NCBI RefSeq assembly: GCF_013402795.1
Contig: NZ_CP058595.1
Span: forward strand, 3,264,001-3,328,000
DNA from: Costertonia aggregata
Lineage (GTDB): Bacteria > Bacteroidota > Bacteroidia > Flavobacteriales > Flavobacteriaceae
Reading direction: 5' to 3'
DNA length: 64,000 nt
The translations under genes and the position numbers were made by a program. Numbering within the stretch: the stretch's first letter is position 1; every line of letters starts with the position of its first letter. The notes beneath the pieces were generated by a model that was given only the letters and a program-made list of their open reading frames with translations, was not told the origin of the DNA and did no database searches. Below are positions 35,319 to 43,443 of the stretch, piece after piece.

Positions 35319-37367
35319 ATGCGAAATTTTTTGGATAAGCTTTATAAAAATCAGTCTCTGATATATAAGTACGTCCTTTACTTTTTATCCATATTCCTTA
35401 TTGTTTTCTTTCTTCCCAAGGGCGGGAAATTCAAGTATGAGTTCCAAAAAGGTAAACCCTGGCAGTATGAAAACCTGTATGCTCCGTTCGATTTTTCCAT
35501 AAAAAAGAGCGATTCGGAAATCACTCAGGAAAAGAATGAAATCAAGGAAAAACAGCTGAGTTACTATAGGTATGACGAGAACGTAAAGGAAGAAGTATAC
35601 GACCTATTTGAACAAAACTTTTCATCATATTTTGAACAATCAAACTTTAATCAAAATCAACTCAAACAGTTAAAATCCGTAGGCGAATCTATTCTCGATG
35701 ATATTTATGCACAAGGTGTCTTGCGAAAAGGTAACCGAAATATGGACACCAAGGATATTTATTTGGTGTCGGACAATGAGGCCAAAAGACTCTCTGTGGA
35801 TAGTTTTCTCAAGTTGGATGATATTGAAAGGTTGATTACCTTGAAGCTAAGCGCAAAAAGATTGGATGCTTATAGGTCTGTTTACGAGGAACTCATCCTT
35901 GACGCAATTAAGCCCAATGTTTTTTTGGATGAAAACCTTTCTAGAAAAGAATTGGAATCCGAACTTTCAAAAATATCCTACACAAGGGGTAATGTAGATG
36001 AAGGCAAGCTTATTGTCGCCAAGGGCGAAGTAGTGGAGTCTGAAAATTTAAAAATTCTGGAATCCTTAAAGGCCGAATACGAATCTGAACTATGGACGGC
36101 AAACAACTATTATTTTATACTTTTTGGTTACACGGTACTTGTAGCTTTGGTGTTGATGATGCTCTTGTTGTTTTTGAAAAAATACCGGAGAGCAATTTTT
36201 GATAACAATACGAAAGTTACCTTCATTTTTTTCAATATCCTGCAAATGGTATTTGTGACCACCTTGATCGTAAAATACAACGAAGCCTATATTTTTGTTG
36301 TACCGTTATGTATTCTTCCTTTGATTTTAAAGACATTTTTTGATGCTAGATTGGGGCTTTTTGTGCACGTATTAACTGTACTTATATTAGGTTTTGTGGT
36401 ACCTAACAGCTTTGAGTACATTTTCTTGCAGATTATTGCGGGTATCGTTACAATTTTGACCGTATCGGAATTATACAAAAGAGCCAATCTTTTTATATCG
36501 GTAGGTCAGATTACCTTGATATACATAGTTGGTTATTTGGCCTTTCACATTATTCACGAAGGCAATCTAGATAATATAGTGTGGCTGGCCTTTGGTTTTT
36601 TTTTATTGAACGGTATGATAACCTTGTTTGCACAACCTCTAATTTATGTTTATGAAAAAATGTTCGGGCTTGTATCCGATGTGTCGCTGTTGGAACTTTC
36701 GGATACCAACTCCAAACTCTTAAAAGAACTATCAAACAAAGCCCCGGGAACATTTCATCATTCGTTACAGGTGGCCAATCTAGCCGAAGCAGCTGCCAAT
36801 GAGATAGGGGCCAATGCCATGCTGACCAGGGTCGGTGCTTTGTACCACGATATCGGTAAAATGAACAATCCTACTTATTTTACCGAAAACCAAATCAGTA
36901 ATGTCAACCCACATAATGACCTGGAACCAAATACCAGTGCTAAAATCATAATAGATCATGTTATCGAGGGTATTGAAATAGCTCGTAAAAACAATTTGCC
37001 CGACAGAATAATCGATTTTATACGCACCCACCACGGTACCAATCTGGTCTATTACTTTTACAAAAAACAGTCAGAACGCGAAGAAGGTGCAAAAGAGGAA
37101 AATTTTAAATACCCCGGACCAATACCATTTTCCAAAGAGACCGCAATATTAATGATGGCCGATTCGGTCGAGGCGGCTTCCAAAAGCTTGAAAAATCCCA
37201 CCTTTTTGATTATTGATGAGTTTGTAGACAAGATTATCGGAGGGCAAATGCAGGCCAATCAGTTTTTGAACGCTAATATTACCTTTAAGGAAATCGAGAT
37301 TATCAAAAAGGTTTTAAAGCAAAAATTGACCAATATTTACCACCTAAGAATAGAATACCCCGAGTAG
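35319..37367 (+). CDS. 7TM-HD phosphohydrolase (PgpH-like)
   Basis: 682 residues. One N-terminal membrane segment (YVLYFLSIFLIVFFLP), an extracytoplasmic region to about 265, then seven closely spaced membrane segments (about 265-460), and a cytoplasmic HD domain with FHHSLQVANLAEAAANEIG, YHDIGKM and FIRTHHGT. This is the architecture of PgpH, a cyclic-di-AMP phosphodiesterase in Firmicutes; the same substrate in Flavobacteriia is an inference. Single gene upstream of the tRNA cluster. Confidence 0.92.
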   Translation: MRNFLDKLYKNQSLIYKYVLYFLSIFLIVFFLPKGGKFKYEFQKGKPWQYENLYAPFDFSIKKSDSEITQEKNEIKEKQLSYYRYDENVKEEVYDLFEQNFSSYFEQSNFNQNQLKQLKSVGESILDDIYAQGVLRKGNRNMDTKDIYLVSDNEAKRLSVDSFLKLDDIERLITLKLSAKRLDAYRSVYEELILDAIKPNVFLDENLSRKELESELSKISYTRGNVDEGKLIVAKGEVVESENLKILESLKAEYESELWTANNYYFILFGYTVLVALVLMMLLLFLKKYRRAIFDNNTKVTFIFFNILQMVFVTTLIVKYNEAYIFVVPLCILPLILKTFFDARLGLFVHVLTVLILGFVVPNSFEYIFLQIIAGIVTILTVSELYKRANLFISVGQITLIYIVGYLAFHIIHEGNLDNIVWLAFGFFLLNGMITLFAQPLIYVYEKMFGLVSDVSLLELSDTNSKLLKELSNKAPGTFHHSLQVANLAEAAANEIGANAMLTRVGALYHDIGKMNNPTYFTENQISNVNPHNDLEPNTSAKIIIDHVIEGIEIARKNNLPDRIIDFIRTHHGTNLVYYFYKKQSEREEGAKEENFKYPGPIPFSKETAILMMADSVEAASKSLKNPTFLIIDEFVDKIIGGQMQANQFLNANITFKEIEIIKKVLKQKLTNIYHLRIEYPE

Positions 37368-37410
37368 ATAAATGGCTTTATGTTTCTTCATCAAAAAAAG
37401 AACAAAAAAG

Positions 37411-37441
37411 TTGCGTTCTAATCTATGAAGAAGTACATTTG
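37411..37441 (+). promoter_or_regulatory. tRNA cluster promoter
   Basis: TTG (37411-37413) and TACATTTG (37434-37441) are separated by 20 bp, fitting the Bacteroidota promoter. It is 37 bp upstream of tRNA-Ser. Confidence 0.65.
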
Positions 37442-37477
37442 CATCCGCATTTTTATGCAGGTTCTTGAATGTTTTTA

Positions 37478-37561
37478 GGAGAGGTGCCGGAGTGGTAACG
37501 GAGCAGATTGCTAATCTGTCAGCGCGTAAGTGCTGCCTGGGTTCGAGTCCCAGTCTCTCCG
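37478..37561 (+). tRNA. tRNA-Ser(GCT)
   Basis: A complete class II cloverleaf: acceptor GGAGAGG pairs with TCTCTCC, anticodon loop TTGCTAA gives GCT, a long variable arm follows (GCGCGTAAGTGC), and the T arm is GGGTTCGAGTCCC. Confidence 0.95.
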
Positions 37562-37587
37562 CTTTATATTAAAATAGATAACGGTTT

Positions 37588-37662
37588 CGGGGTGTAGCGT
37601 AGCCCGGTTATCGCGCCGCGTTTGGGACGCGGAGGTCGCAGGTTCGAATCCTGCCACCCCGA
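37588..37662 (+). tRNA. tRNA-Pro(TGG)
   Basis: Acceptor CGGGGTG pairs with CACCCCG; anticodon stem CCGCG/CGCGG encloses TTTGGGA (anticodon TGG); T arm CAGGTTCGAATCCTG. Confidence 0.95.
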
Positions 37663-37710
37663 CAAAAGTTATCGCAAATCGTTTGCTTTTAAACAAATGG
37701 TTTTAGATTG

Positions 37711-37784
37711 GGTCGCGTAGCTCAGCTGGATAGAGCATCTGCCTTCTAAGCAGACGGTCAAAGGTTCGAATCCTTTCGCGATCA
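37711..37784 (+). tRNA. tRNA-Arg(TCT)
   Basis: Acceptor GGTCGCG pairs with CGCGATC (one G-T); anticodon stem TCTGC/GCAGA encloses CTTCTAA (anticodon TCT); T arm AAGGTTCGAATCCTT. Confidence 0.95.
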
Positions 37785-37801
37785 CACTGGCATTTTATTC
37801 A

Positions 37802-37832
37802 AAAGAGCTTCTATGAGGAAGCTCTTTTTTTT
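37802..37832. terminator. Terminator of the tRNA cluster
   Basis: AAGAGCTTC and GAAGCTCTT form a 9-bp stem with a 6-nt loop, followed by T6 or more. It also lies at the 3' end of the convergent response-regulator gene. Confidence 0.85.
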
Positions 37833-37837
37833 GATAA

Positions 37838-38482
37838 TCAAGCACAGTTAGCCAATTCTTGATCGATCTCCTGTAATTTGATAAGGGCTTCGGATTTTGA
37901 ATTTACGTTGAGTTTCAAATAGATGTTCTGCATATGAAAATTTATTGTACTTGTGGTCACGAATAATTTTTCGGCCATAACTTTATACGTGGCGCCCATT
38001 TGCAGATAATCTATAATTTCATTTTCCCTCTCAGAGAACATTTCATAAGATTTACGACTAAACGTTGATACTATTTTTTTTATGATGTCGTGACTCATAG
38101 AAACACCTTCATAGCGTATTGAGTTAAGTGCCTCATATAAACGCCTTTCGCTAAGGGGCTTTGTTAAATATCCAACAGCACCATTTTTAAACGATTTTTT
38201 TATGATTTCAAAATCAGATTGGTCGCTGACCATGATTATTTTGGCATTCCAATCTTTTTTACGAAAATGTGAGATGCTCGTAATTCCATCGGTTCCTTCA
38301 AGGGAAACATCCGACACTATTATGTTTGGCATTATTGTATCGTAATCGTCTAAAGCATGGGATATGGTGGTATATATACCTTCTAAGGAATAGTCCAAGT
38401 ACCTCTCAAAATAGTAGGTATAGATTTCATGGAATTTTGGGTCATTGTCAATCACAATGATTTTTTGAATATGTGGTTTCAT
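37838..38482 (-). CDS. LuxR/NarL-type response regulator
   Basis: 214 residues. Receiver domain with phospho-acceptor Asp58 (IIVSDVSLEGTDG), acidic pair near 12-14 and Lys108 (YLTKPL), then a LuxR-type HTH (FSERENEIIDYL, TTSTINFHMQNIYLKLNV, about 145-205). No sensor kinase is adjacent. Because the T9SS-associated porP/PD40 pair lies upstream on the same strand, it may be coregulated with them, though about 670 bp and a terminator intervene. Confidence 0.92.
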   Translation of the reverse strand: MKPHIQKIIVIDNDPKFHEIYTYYFERYLDYSLEGIYTTISHALDDYDTIMPNIIVSDVSLEGTDGITSISHFRKKDWNAKIIMVSDQSDFEIIKKSFKNGAVGYLTKPLSERRLYEALNSIRYEGVSMSHDIIKKIVSTFSRKSYEMFSERENEIIDYLQMGATYKVMAEKLFVTTSTINFHMQNIYLKLNVNSKSEALIKLQEIDQELANCA

Positions 38483-38720
38483 AGAAATGGGGGGATTTGG
38501 TTTGTACTGTTTGTTATCAAAATCAGACCATAACCTATCCTATCATTCGCTCATATTATCTTTCTCAAATCGATTTACCAAATAAATCAAAATGGAAGTA
38601 ATCCTAGTACGAATCTTACGATTTTAACAGGGTCAATGCTTTCTAGAATTGCCTTAGGCAATAGAATTTAAGCCCTTGCAAGAAAGGATGTGGTTACAAT
38701 CTATATTCTAAGAGTATAAG
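38483..38720. other. Leader region of the response regulator
   Basis: No gene. A 15-base palindrome-like ATTGCCTTAGGCAAT lies near 38649-38663, and a CCAAATCCCCCC element (minus strand) lies just before the regulator start, repeated before a small ORF at 38834. Confidence 0.35.
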
Positions 38721-38834
38721 CTAACGAGGATAGAAACTAAAATGTTCGAGTAGCCTTTTTAGATTTTCTTCCTTCTTGGTTACAAAGGAACAGATTTTGA
38801 CATTACGTCGTAGGTTAAGGTAATTTTCCATCAT
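38721..38834 (-). CDS. Possible 37-residue ORF upstream of the response regulator
   Basis: Minus-strand frame from ATG 38834 (or 38831) to TAG 38721: MMENYLNLRRNVKICSFVTK then a charged helix and HFSFYPR. Composition is protein-like and the start is preceded by CCAAATCCCCCCAA, an element repeated immediately before the response-regulator start. It may be a small protein or leader. No homology can be claimed. Confidence 0.35.
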   Translation of the reverse strand: MMENYLNLRRNVKICSFVTKKEENLKRLLEHFSFYPR

Positions 38835-39018
38835 TTGGGGGGATTTGGAAGTTATACATTTATTTATACTCAAATGTAAAAAATAAAGCTATACGCCTCG
38901 TTTAAATGTGAGTTTTTTCGTTCAAATGCAGACCGGTTGGTTTGTATACCTTATTTAATTCTCCCGAATTGTATGGTTTGTTTCAAGTAGATGTGAGAGC
39001 TCATTCATAATTGAATAA
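38835..39018. other. Intergenic, AT-rich
   Basis: No coding frame recognised. It probably contains the promoter of the small ORF and response regulator. Confidence 0.3.
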
Positions 39019-39063
39019 AAAAAGAAGGGGCTGTATTTATCCCCCCGGATACCCCTTCTTTTT
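39019..39063 (-). terminator. Terminator of the porP gene
   Basis: AAAAAGAAGGGG (39019-39030) and CCCCTTCTTTTT (39052-39063) form a perfect 12-bp stem with an inner TATCC/GGATA stem, and T-rich sequence on the minus strand, 85 bp after the stop at 39149. Confidence 0.75.
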
Positions 39064-39148
39064 ATCAGCACAATATTCAACCTCTATGTAAATAAACCAA
39101 ATACATAATTTTTTAATCTAATTCTTAATTCATTGCTAATTGCCCACT

Positions 39149-40915
39149 TTATTCATAACCGTCACCATCTTCATACATATTGGCAGCGGTCGCAGTGGTA
39201 TGATCTACTTGCATGATCCACTTTTCATCGTTGTACTTGCCACCCAAATTTGAAACGAAAGCGGTCTCGGCATCTTGCTTTACGTCAAAGTCGGCCAAGT
39301 AAACGTAATGTAAACCGTTTTCTTTGTTATAGAATTTTTTAGGATTGAGGCCTTTCTTTTTCAAGTCGTTCATAAAGGCATTTAGATATACCTTGTTTTT
39401 ATACACGTTCGCGATTACATAATAGCCTGAAGTTACCCCTACAACATCGGATTTTCCTAAAGATTTAATTGGAGGTAGTTCCAAGAAATCTTTTCGATGG
39501 TTGGTTTTCACGACTTTTGTCTTTGCCACAGGTTCAACTGCTTTGCTATTTGTTGCCAACAAAGTACCCGATACCGTATTAATATTCTGAGCTGCTTTCA
39601 AGTTTTGTTTGATATCGCTTCGGATGACCCTGACAATGGTCTCAAACCTTCTTTCAAATGCTTCGTTACGGGCTGCTTCTATAGAGTCTTGTCTTAAAAT
39701 AAGCTCATCCAAGATCAATCTGTTTTGGTATGCCAGCGAGTTAGCATCGGTTTCTGATACGGTTTGGCCCTCTATTGGTCTATATTGTTGGGCCAGTGCG
39801 TTGGCATCGGTTTTTGTGGTTTTATTCTCATTATGTCGGGTTTTGTCTCTCTTTCTTTGTTTATCGTTCTCTTCTTTAAGGGCCAGGATTTGCTCCTCAT
39901 AATTTCTTACGATTTTATCTATTCTTGCATCTTCGGAATCACTAGTGTAGTTTGTTGATACATCGTTTTCGTTTTTAAAGGTATAAGCCATGGATATTTC
40001 ATGATTCCATCCCAAATCCGTATCACCTTGTAAAACATCTTTCTCCATTAAATAACCCAGTGACATTTTTTTGCTTATGTTAAAACCTAATCCCATAGAT
40101 AGTCCATATTGGTCGTCCATAGTAGTTTGAAACCATCCATAATTTGGTAAATCCAACAAAACAGAACCGAGGTAGGATACACTACCGTTCTCATTTCTGC
40201 CCATCTGAACCAGTGGCATCAACCTCGCATCGGCAAATAATCCCCTACTGGCGTTGAACGTTTGCGTATATTGTAAAGAAGCTTTTATGCTTTTATCATT
40301 CAGATTGGTCAAAAATTCGTTTGTAGTCTGGTTATAGCGTAGCAAATCCTCTGCATATAGACCAAAGTCAAATTTTCCAACGGAAAGGGTAATACCGGGT
40401 TGGACCGCAATCTTACTTTCTTTTCTCGCATCAATAATATTGGGATCATTTTCTGTAGCAACAACCCTATTTTTATCCAGACCCGAGTTAAAATAGGTAA
40501 CGTTGGCACCAAAAGTCAATCTACTTTTCGCTCCCAATTTTACCGCTGTGGCGTAATTGGCATTAAATCCGAATTCCTGCACTACGCCCGACCATTGGCT
40601 ATAGACCCCTATTCCCAAGGCCGTGTTTTCATTTAGCTTATTGCTAAAGCCCAAAAAATAGTTTTGGCTATTGTCCTCAAAAGTCGCATATTGGTTTCTG
40701 TGCAATATATTTAGGTAAGATTTATTTTCCCTGACCAATGAGAACGTTGGGTTTATTAAAAACCGGTTGAAAAATAACTGGTTGTGGTACGTGTTGCTCG
40801 AACTAAGATTTTGGTTCACTTCGGTTTGCTGGGCACACGTTACCTGTATACCTATAACCGTACAAAATATAAGTAAAAAACTTATTTTATTTGATGTTGA
40901 TATATTATGGTTCAT
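39149..40915 (-). CDS. PorP/SprF family outer-membrane protein with C-terminal SPOR-like domain
   Basis: 588 residues. Signal peptide, then a PorP/SprF beta-barrel (about 35-315: YHNQLFFNRFLINPTFSLVR, alternating strands, WNHEISMAYTF). A charged coiled-coil linker (about 325-420) leads to a C-terminal SPOR-like domain (about 505-575: GYYVIANVYKNKVYLNAFMN ... GLHYVYLADF). PorP/SprF proteins serve type IX secretion and gliding adhesin attachment. SPOR domains bind peptidoglycan, so this protein could tether the barrel to the cell wall. It lies downstream of the PD40 gene. Confidence 0.88.
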   Translation of the reverse strand: MNHNISTSNKISFLLIFCTVIGIQVTCAQQTEVNQNLSSSNTYHNQLFFNRFLINPTFSLVRENKSYLNILHRNQYATFEDNSQNYFLGFSNKLNENTALGIGVYSQWSGVVQEFGFNANYATAVKLGAKSRLTFGANVTYFNSGLDKNRVVATENDPNIIDARKESKIAVQPGITLSVGKFDFGLYAEDLLRYNQTTNEFLTNLNDKSIKASLQYTQTFNASRGLFADARLMPLVQMGRNENGSVSYLGSVLLDLPNYGWFQTTMDDQYGLSMGLGFNISKKMSLGYLMEKDVLQGDTDLGWNHEISMAYTFKNENDVSTNYTSDSEDARIDKIVRNYEEQILALKEENDKQRKRDKTRHNENKTTKTDANALAQQYRPIEGQTVSETDANSLAYQNRLILDELILRQDSIEAARNEAFERRFETIVRVIRSDIKQNLKAAQNINTVSGTLLATNSKAVEPVAKTKVVKTNHRKDFLELPPIKSLGKSDVVGVTSGYYVIANVYKNKVYLNAFMNDLKKKGLNPKKFYNKENGLHYVYLADFDVKQDAETAFVSNLGGKYNDEKWIMQVDHTTATAANMYEDGDGYE

Positions 40916-41006
40916 GGTACTAAGATTTGAATTATGCTATCAGGGTAAGGTCCTGACTCACCTGTATTTTACAATCTGATACTTGTTACTGGATTGTTTG
41001 GGTAAT

Positions 41007-41037
41007 AGACTTTTGGCTAGGGGGTAACCAAAAGTCT
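41007..41037. repeat. Hairpin between PD40 and porP genes
   Basis: AGACTTTTGG and CCAAAAGTCT, perfect 10-bp inverted repeat with an 11-nt loop, without a T tract. A possible attenuator or RNA-processing hairpin in the operon. Confidence 0.5.
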
Positions 41038-41057
41038 GGGTTGAGTTCTTTACATTA

Positions 41058-42254
41058 TCATTCGTCTTCAAAAACTGTTGAGGAATAATCTATTTTTACA
41101 TCGTTTGTAAAAGCATCGGCGATATCAAATTCCCTTTTCGCACTGGCGTTGTTTTCTTGTTTGTTAACGTATGAGAAGGCAACTTGATGAATGTTCTCCT
41201 TGTTTTTTCCTCGGTTTGACATTACATAGCCCATACCGTTCTTGGTCGTAAAGCGTATGGCCAAATCATCCTCGGCACTGTTGATAGGGCTGCCCAAATT
41301 AACCGCAATACCTACTTTTTTTTCGTTAACATCTACCATATAGATATCCATTCCACCATACCCCTTTCTTCCTTCCGATGCAAAGAATAAGGTATTGCCA
41401 CCTACGAGGTTGGGATAGAGGTCATTTTCCTTGGTATTTACCTTTGTGCCTAAATTTTTGGCAATACCCAAAGAACCGTCTTTACGAATATTGGAAACAT
41501 AAATGTCATATTTGCCGAATGTTCCGGGCATATTTGATGCAAAAAACAATCGTTTGCCATCCTTTGAAACTGTTGGATGTAATACCGAAGCATCTTTAGG
41601 ACTCAAGCTTACCTGCCTGATGTTTTTCCATCGTCCGTTTATTTTTTCCGCTTTGAATATTTTATGTACCAATTGTTTTTTGGAGAAAATGCCAGTTGAC
41701 GGTTTTACGAGTATTTCCTTGCTGAAATATGCAGTATTTCCATCTTCGGTAAGAGCTACAGGCGCTTGTTGCATAAAAGGATGTTTGTTTTTACCGTCTA
41801 CTTGTAGCATTGCGGTCATTGGTTCATCCTTAAAATTAAGGTTCAGCTCATTGAATCTCTCATCTTTTTTGGAAGTCTGCTTTGTTTTGTAATCAGACCT
41901 TACCGAAGCCAACCAATCTTTGTCATTGGCGCTGAAGGCAACTTCTTTGGCTCCCGTTTTGTGTAAAGCGTAATTGTACCGTTCCTGATAACTTTTGCGC
42001 AGTTGGCCATTATGGCTTACGGTCTTTAACTTTCGATACCAAAATATAGCGGTTTCATAATTTTCGCTCAAAAAGTAGGCATTTCCTAAATCTTCAAAAA
42101 TTTCTTGATCGGTATAACCAAAATCTATTAGTTTTTGATAATTCTGAGACTTTTTAGCGTTCTCGTTCGTAGGTTTGGATTGTGCTGTTAGTGCAGTACT
42201 GAACAGTGTTATAATACATCCAAAGATCACATTGTAGAAGAGGGGATTTTTCAT
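41058..42254 (-). CDS. TPR-PD40 protein lacking the usual OmpA domain
   Basis: 398 residues. Signal peptide (ending TALTAQ), a TPR-like segment (LGNAYFLSENYETAIFWYRKL) and PD40-type propeller strands (HPTVSKDGKRLFFASNMPGTFGKYDIYV; YPNLVGGNTLFFASEGRKGYGGMDIYMVD; MGYVMSNRGK). Related T9SS/gliding proteins of Flavobacteriia are longer, ending in an OmpA peptidoglycan-binding domain; this one ends after the propeller. The following porP gene bears a SPOR domain instead. 142 bp separate the two genes. Confidence 0.85.
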   Translation of the reverse strand: MKNPLFYNVIFGCIITLFSTALTAQSKPTNENAKKSQNYQKLIDFGYTDQEIFEDLGNAYFLSENYETAIFWYRKLKTVSHNGQLRKSYQERYNYALHKTGAKEVAFSANDKDWLASVRSDYKTKQTSKKDERFNELNLNFKDEPMTAMLQVDGKNKHPFMQQAPVALTEDGNTAYFSKEILVKPSTGIFSKKQLVHKIFKAEKINGRWKNIRQVSLSPKDASVLHPTVSKDGKRLFFASNMPGTFGKYDIYVSNIRKDGSLGIAKNLGTKVNTKENDLYPNLVGGNTLFFASEGRKGYGGMDIYMVDVNEKKVGIAVNLGSPINSAEDDLAIRFTTKNGMGYVMSNRGKNKENIHQVAFSYVNKQENNASAKREFDIADAFTNDVKIDYSSTVFEDE

Positions 42255-42512
42255 GATTTCTTCGATTAAAGGTTAATAATCTTCGACAAAGTTCACAAAA
42301 CACACCCAAAGTAGTACTAGCAAAAATTCATAGGTTTTACAGAAAGAAGGTAGATTTGATATCAAAATAGGCGTTAAATCCTTGATTGTTTTCGTAGAGG
42401 ATTTCATATTTTAAGGTAGCCTGGGCAGGCTTTTAATTTTTTTCGACAAACGGTAAACCATTTATGTAAATCCATTTATTTAACTTCACAAATGTGAAAA
42501 TATACGCCTTCA

Positions 42513-43301
42513 ATGAAGAAATCCTTGTTACTTGTTTCTATTTTGATCAACATACTTTTTTTGCTGACCTTTTTTGTTTTGGCGTATTTTGGAACAGGTC
42601 CTTTTTCAAGTACACCGCAGATAGATATTCATGCCCCTGTACAATTGACTCCACAGCTCATTGAGAGTGAAATGCATACTTTGGTCAATGAGGATTTAAA
42701 ATACTATCTATACTTTCCCAAAGATTACGAGGTCAAAAAGGATGGGAAATTCCCACTGCTTTTATTTCTCCATGGTGGCGGCGAATCCGGAGCCGCTATT
42801 GAAACCATTAAAAGTAATGGTCCGCCCAAGTTGATAGCAGAAGGTAGGGACTTTCCTTTTCTAGTTCTTGCGCCTCAAAACCCGTATCAGAAAAAATGGT
42901 GGAATACAAGGTCCGTCAATCAACTGTTAAATGCTATAATCAAAACGCATAGAGTGGATTTGGACCGAATATATATTACCGGTTTAAGTAGGGGGGGCGG
43001 GGCAGCTTGGGAAATGGCGGTGCAATACCCTGAAAAGTTTGCCGCTATGGCCGTTGTTTGCGGAATGGCCCCAGTGCCCTATGCATCATGGATAGATAAG
43101 GATTTGCCCATTTGGGTATTTCATGGCGACCAAGATGAGTCTATTCCCATATCTGAATCTATTGAGATGGTGAACAAACTAAAAGAAATGGGCAGAAATA
43201 TAAAGTTTACTATTTATGAGGGGGTAGGGCATAACTCCTGGGAAACGGCATATAGCGACGAAGAGCTCTACATCTGGTTGCAAAATCAAAAGCGTAAATA
43301 G
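42513..43301 (+). CDS. Alpha/beta hydrolase, esterase/PHB-depolymerase-like, exported
   Basis: 262 residues. N-terminal hydrophobic anchor or signal (SILINILFLLTFFVLAYF), oxyanion region LLLFLHGGGESG, nucleophile in ITGLSRGGGAAWEMA (GxSxGG), Asp in WVFHGDQDESIP and His in GVGHNSW. A complete triad in Ser-Asp-His order. Substrate unknown; serine esterase of the dienelactone-hydrolase/feruloyl-esterase style. Confidence 0.85.
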   Translation: MKKSLLLVSILINILFLLTFFVLAYFGTGPFSSTPQIDIHAPVQLTPQLIESEMHTLVNEDLKYYLYFPKDYEVKKDGKFPLLLFLHGGGESGAAIETIKSNGPPKLIAEGRDFPFLVLAPQNPYQKKWWNTRSVNQLLNAIIKTHRVDLDRIYITGLSRGGGAAWEMAVQYPEKFAAMAVVCGMAPVPYASWIDKDLPIWVFHGDQDESIPISESIEMVNKLKEMGRNIKFTIYEGVGHNSWETAYSDEELYIWLQNQKRK

Positions 43302-43443
43302 CTTCTTAATAGATAATTTCCTACGGTATAATGTCATTCCACCATGTCTAGTTGCACTAAAGCCATAGTAACGATGTTGTTCGTATAAAAAATTGTTAAA
43401 ACATGATATTAATTTATAAATTGTGGTTCATAAAAACCATACT

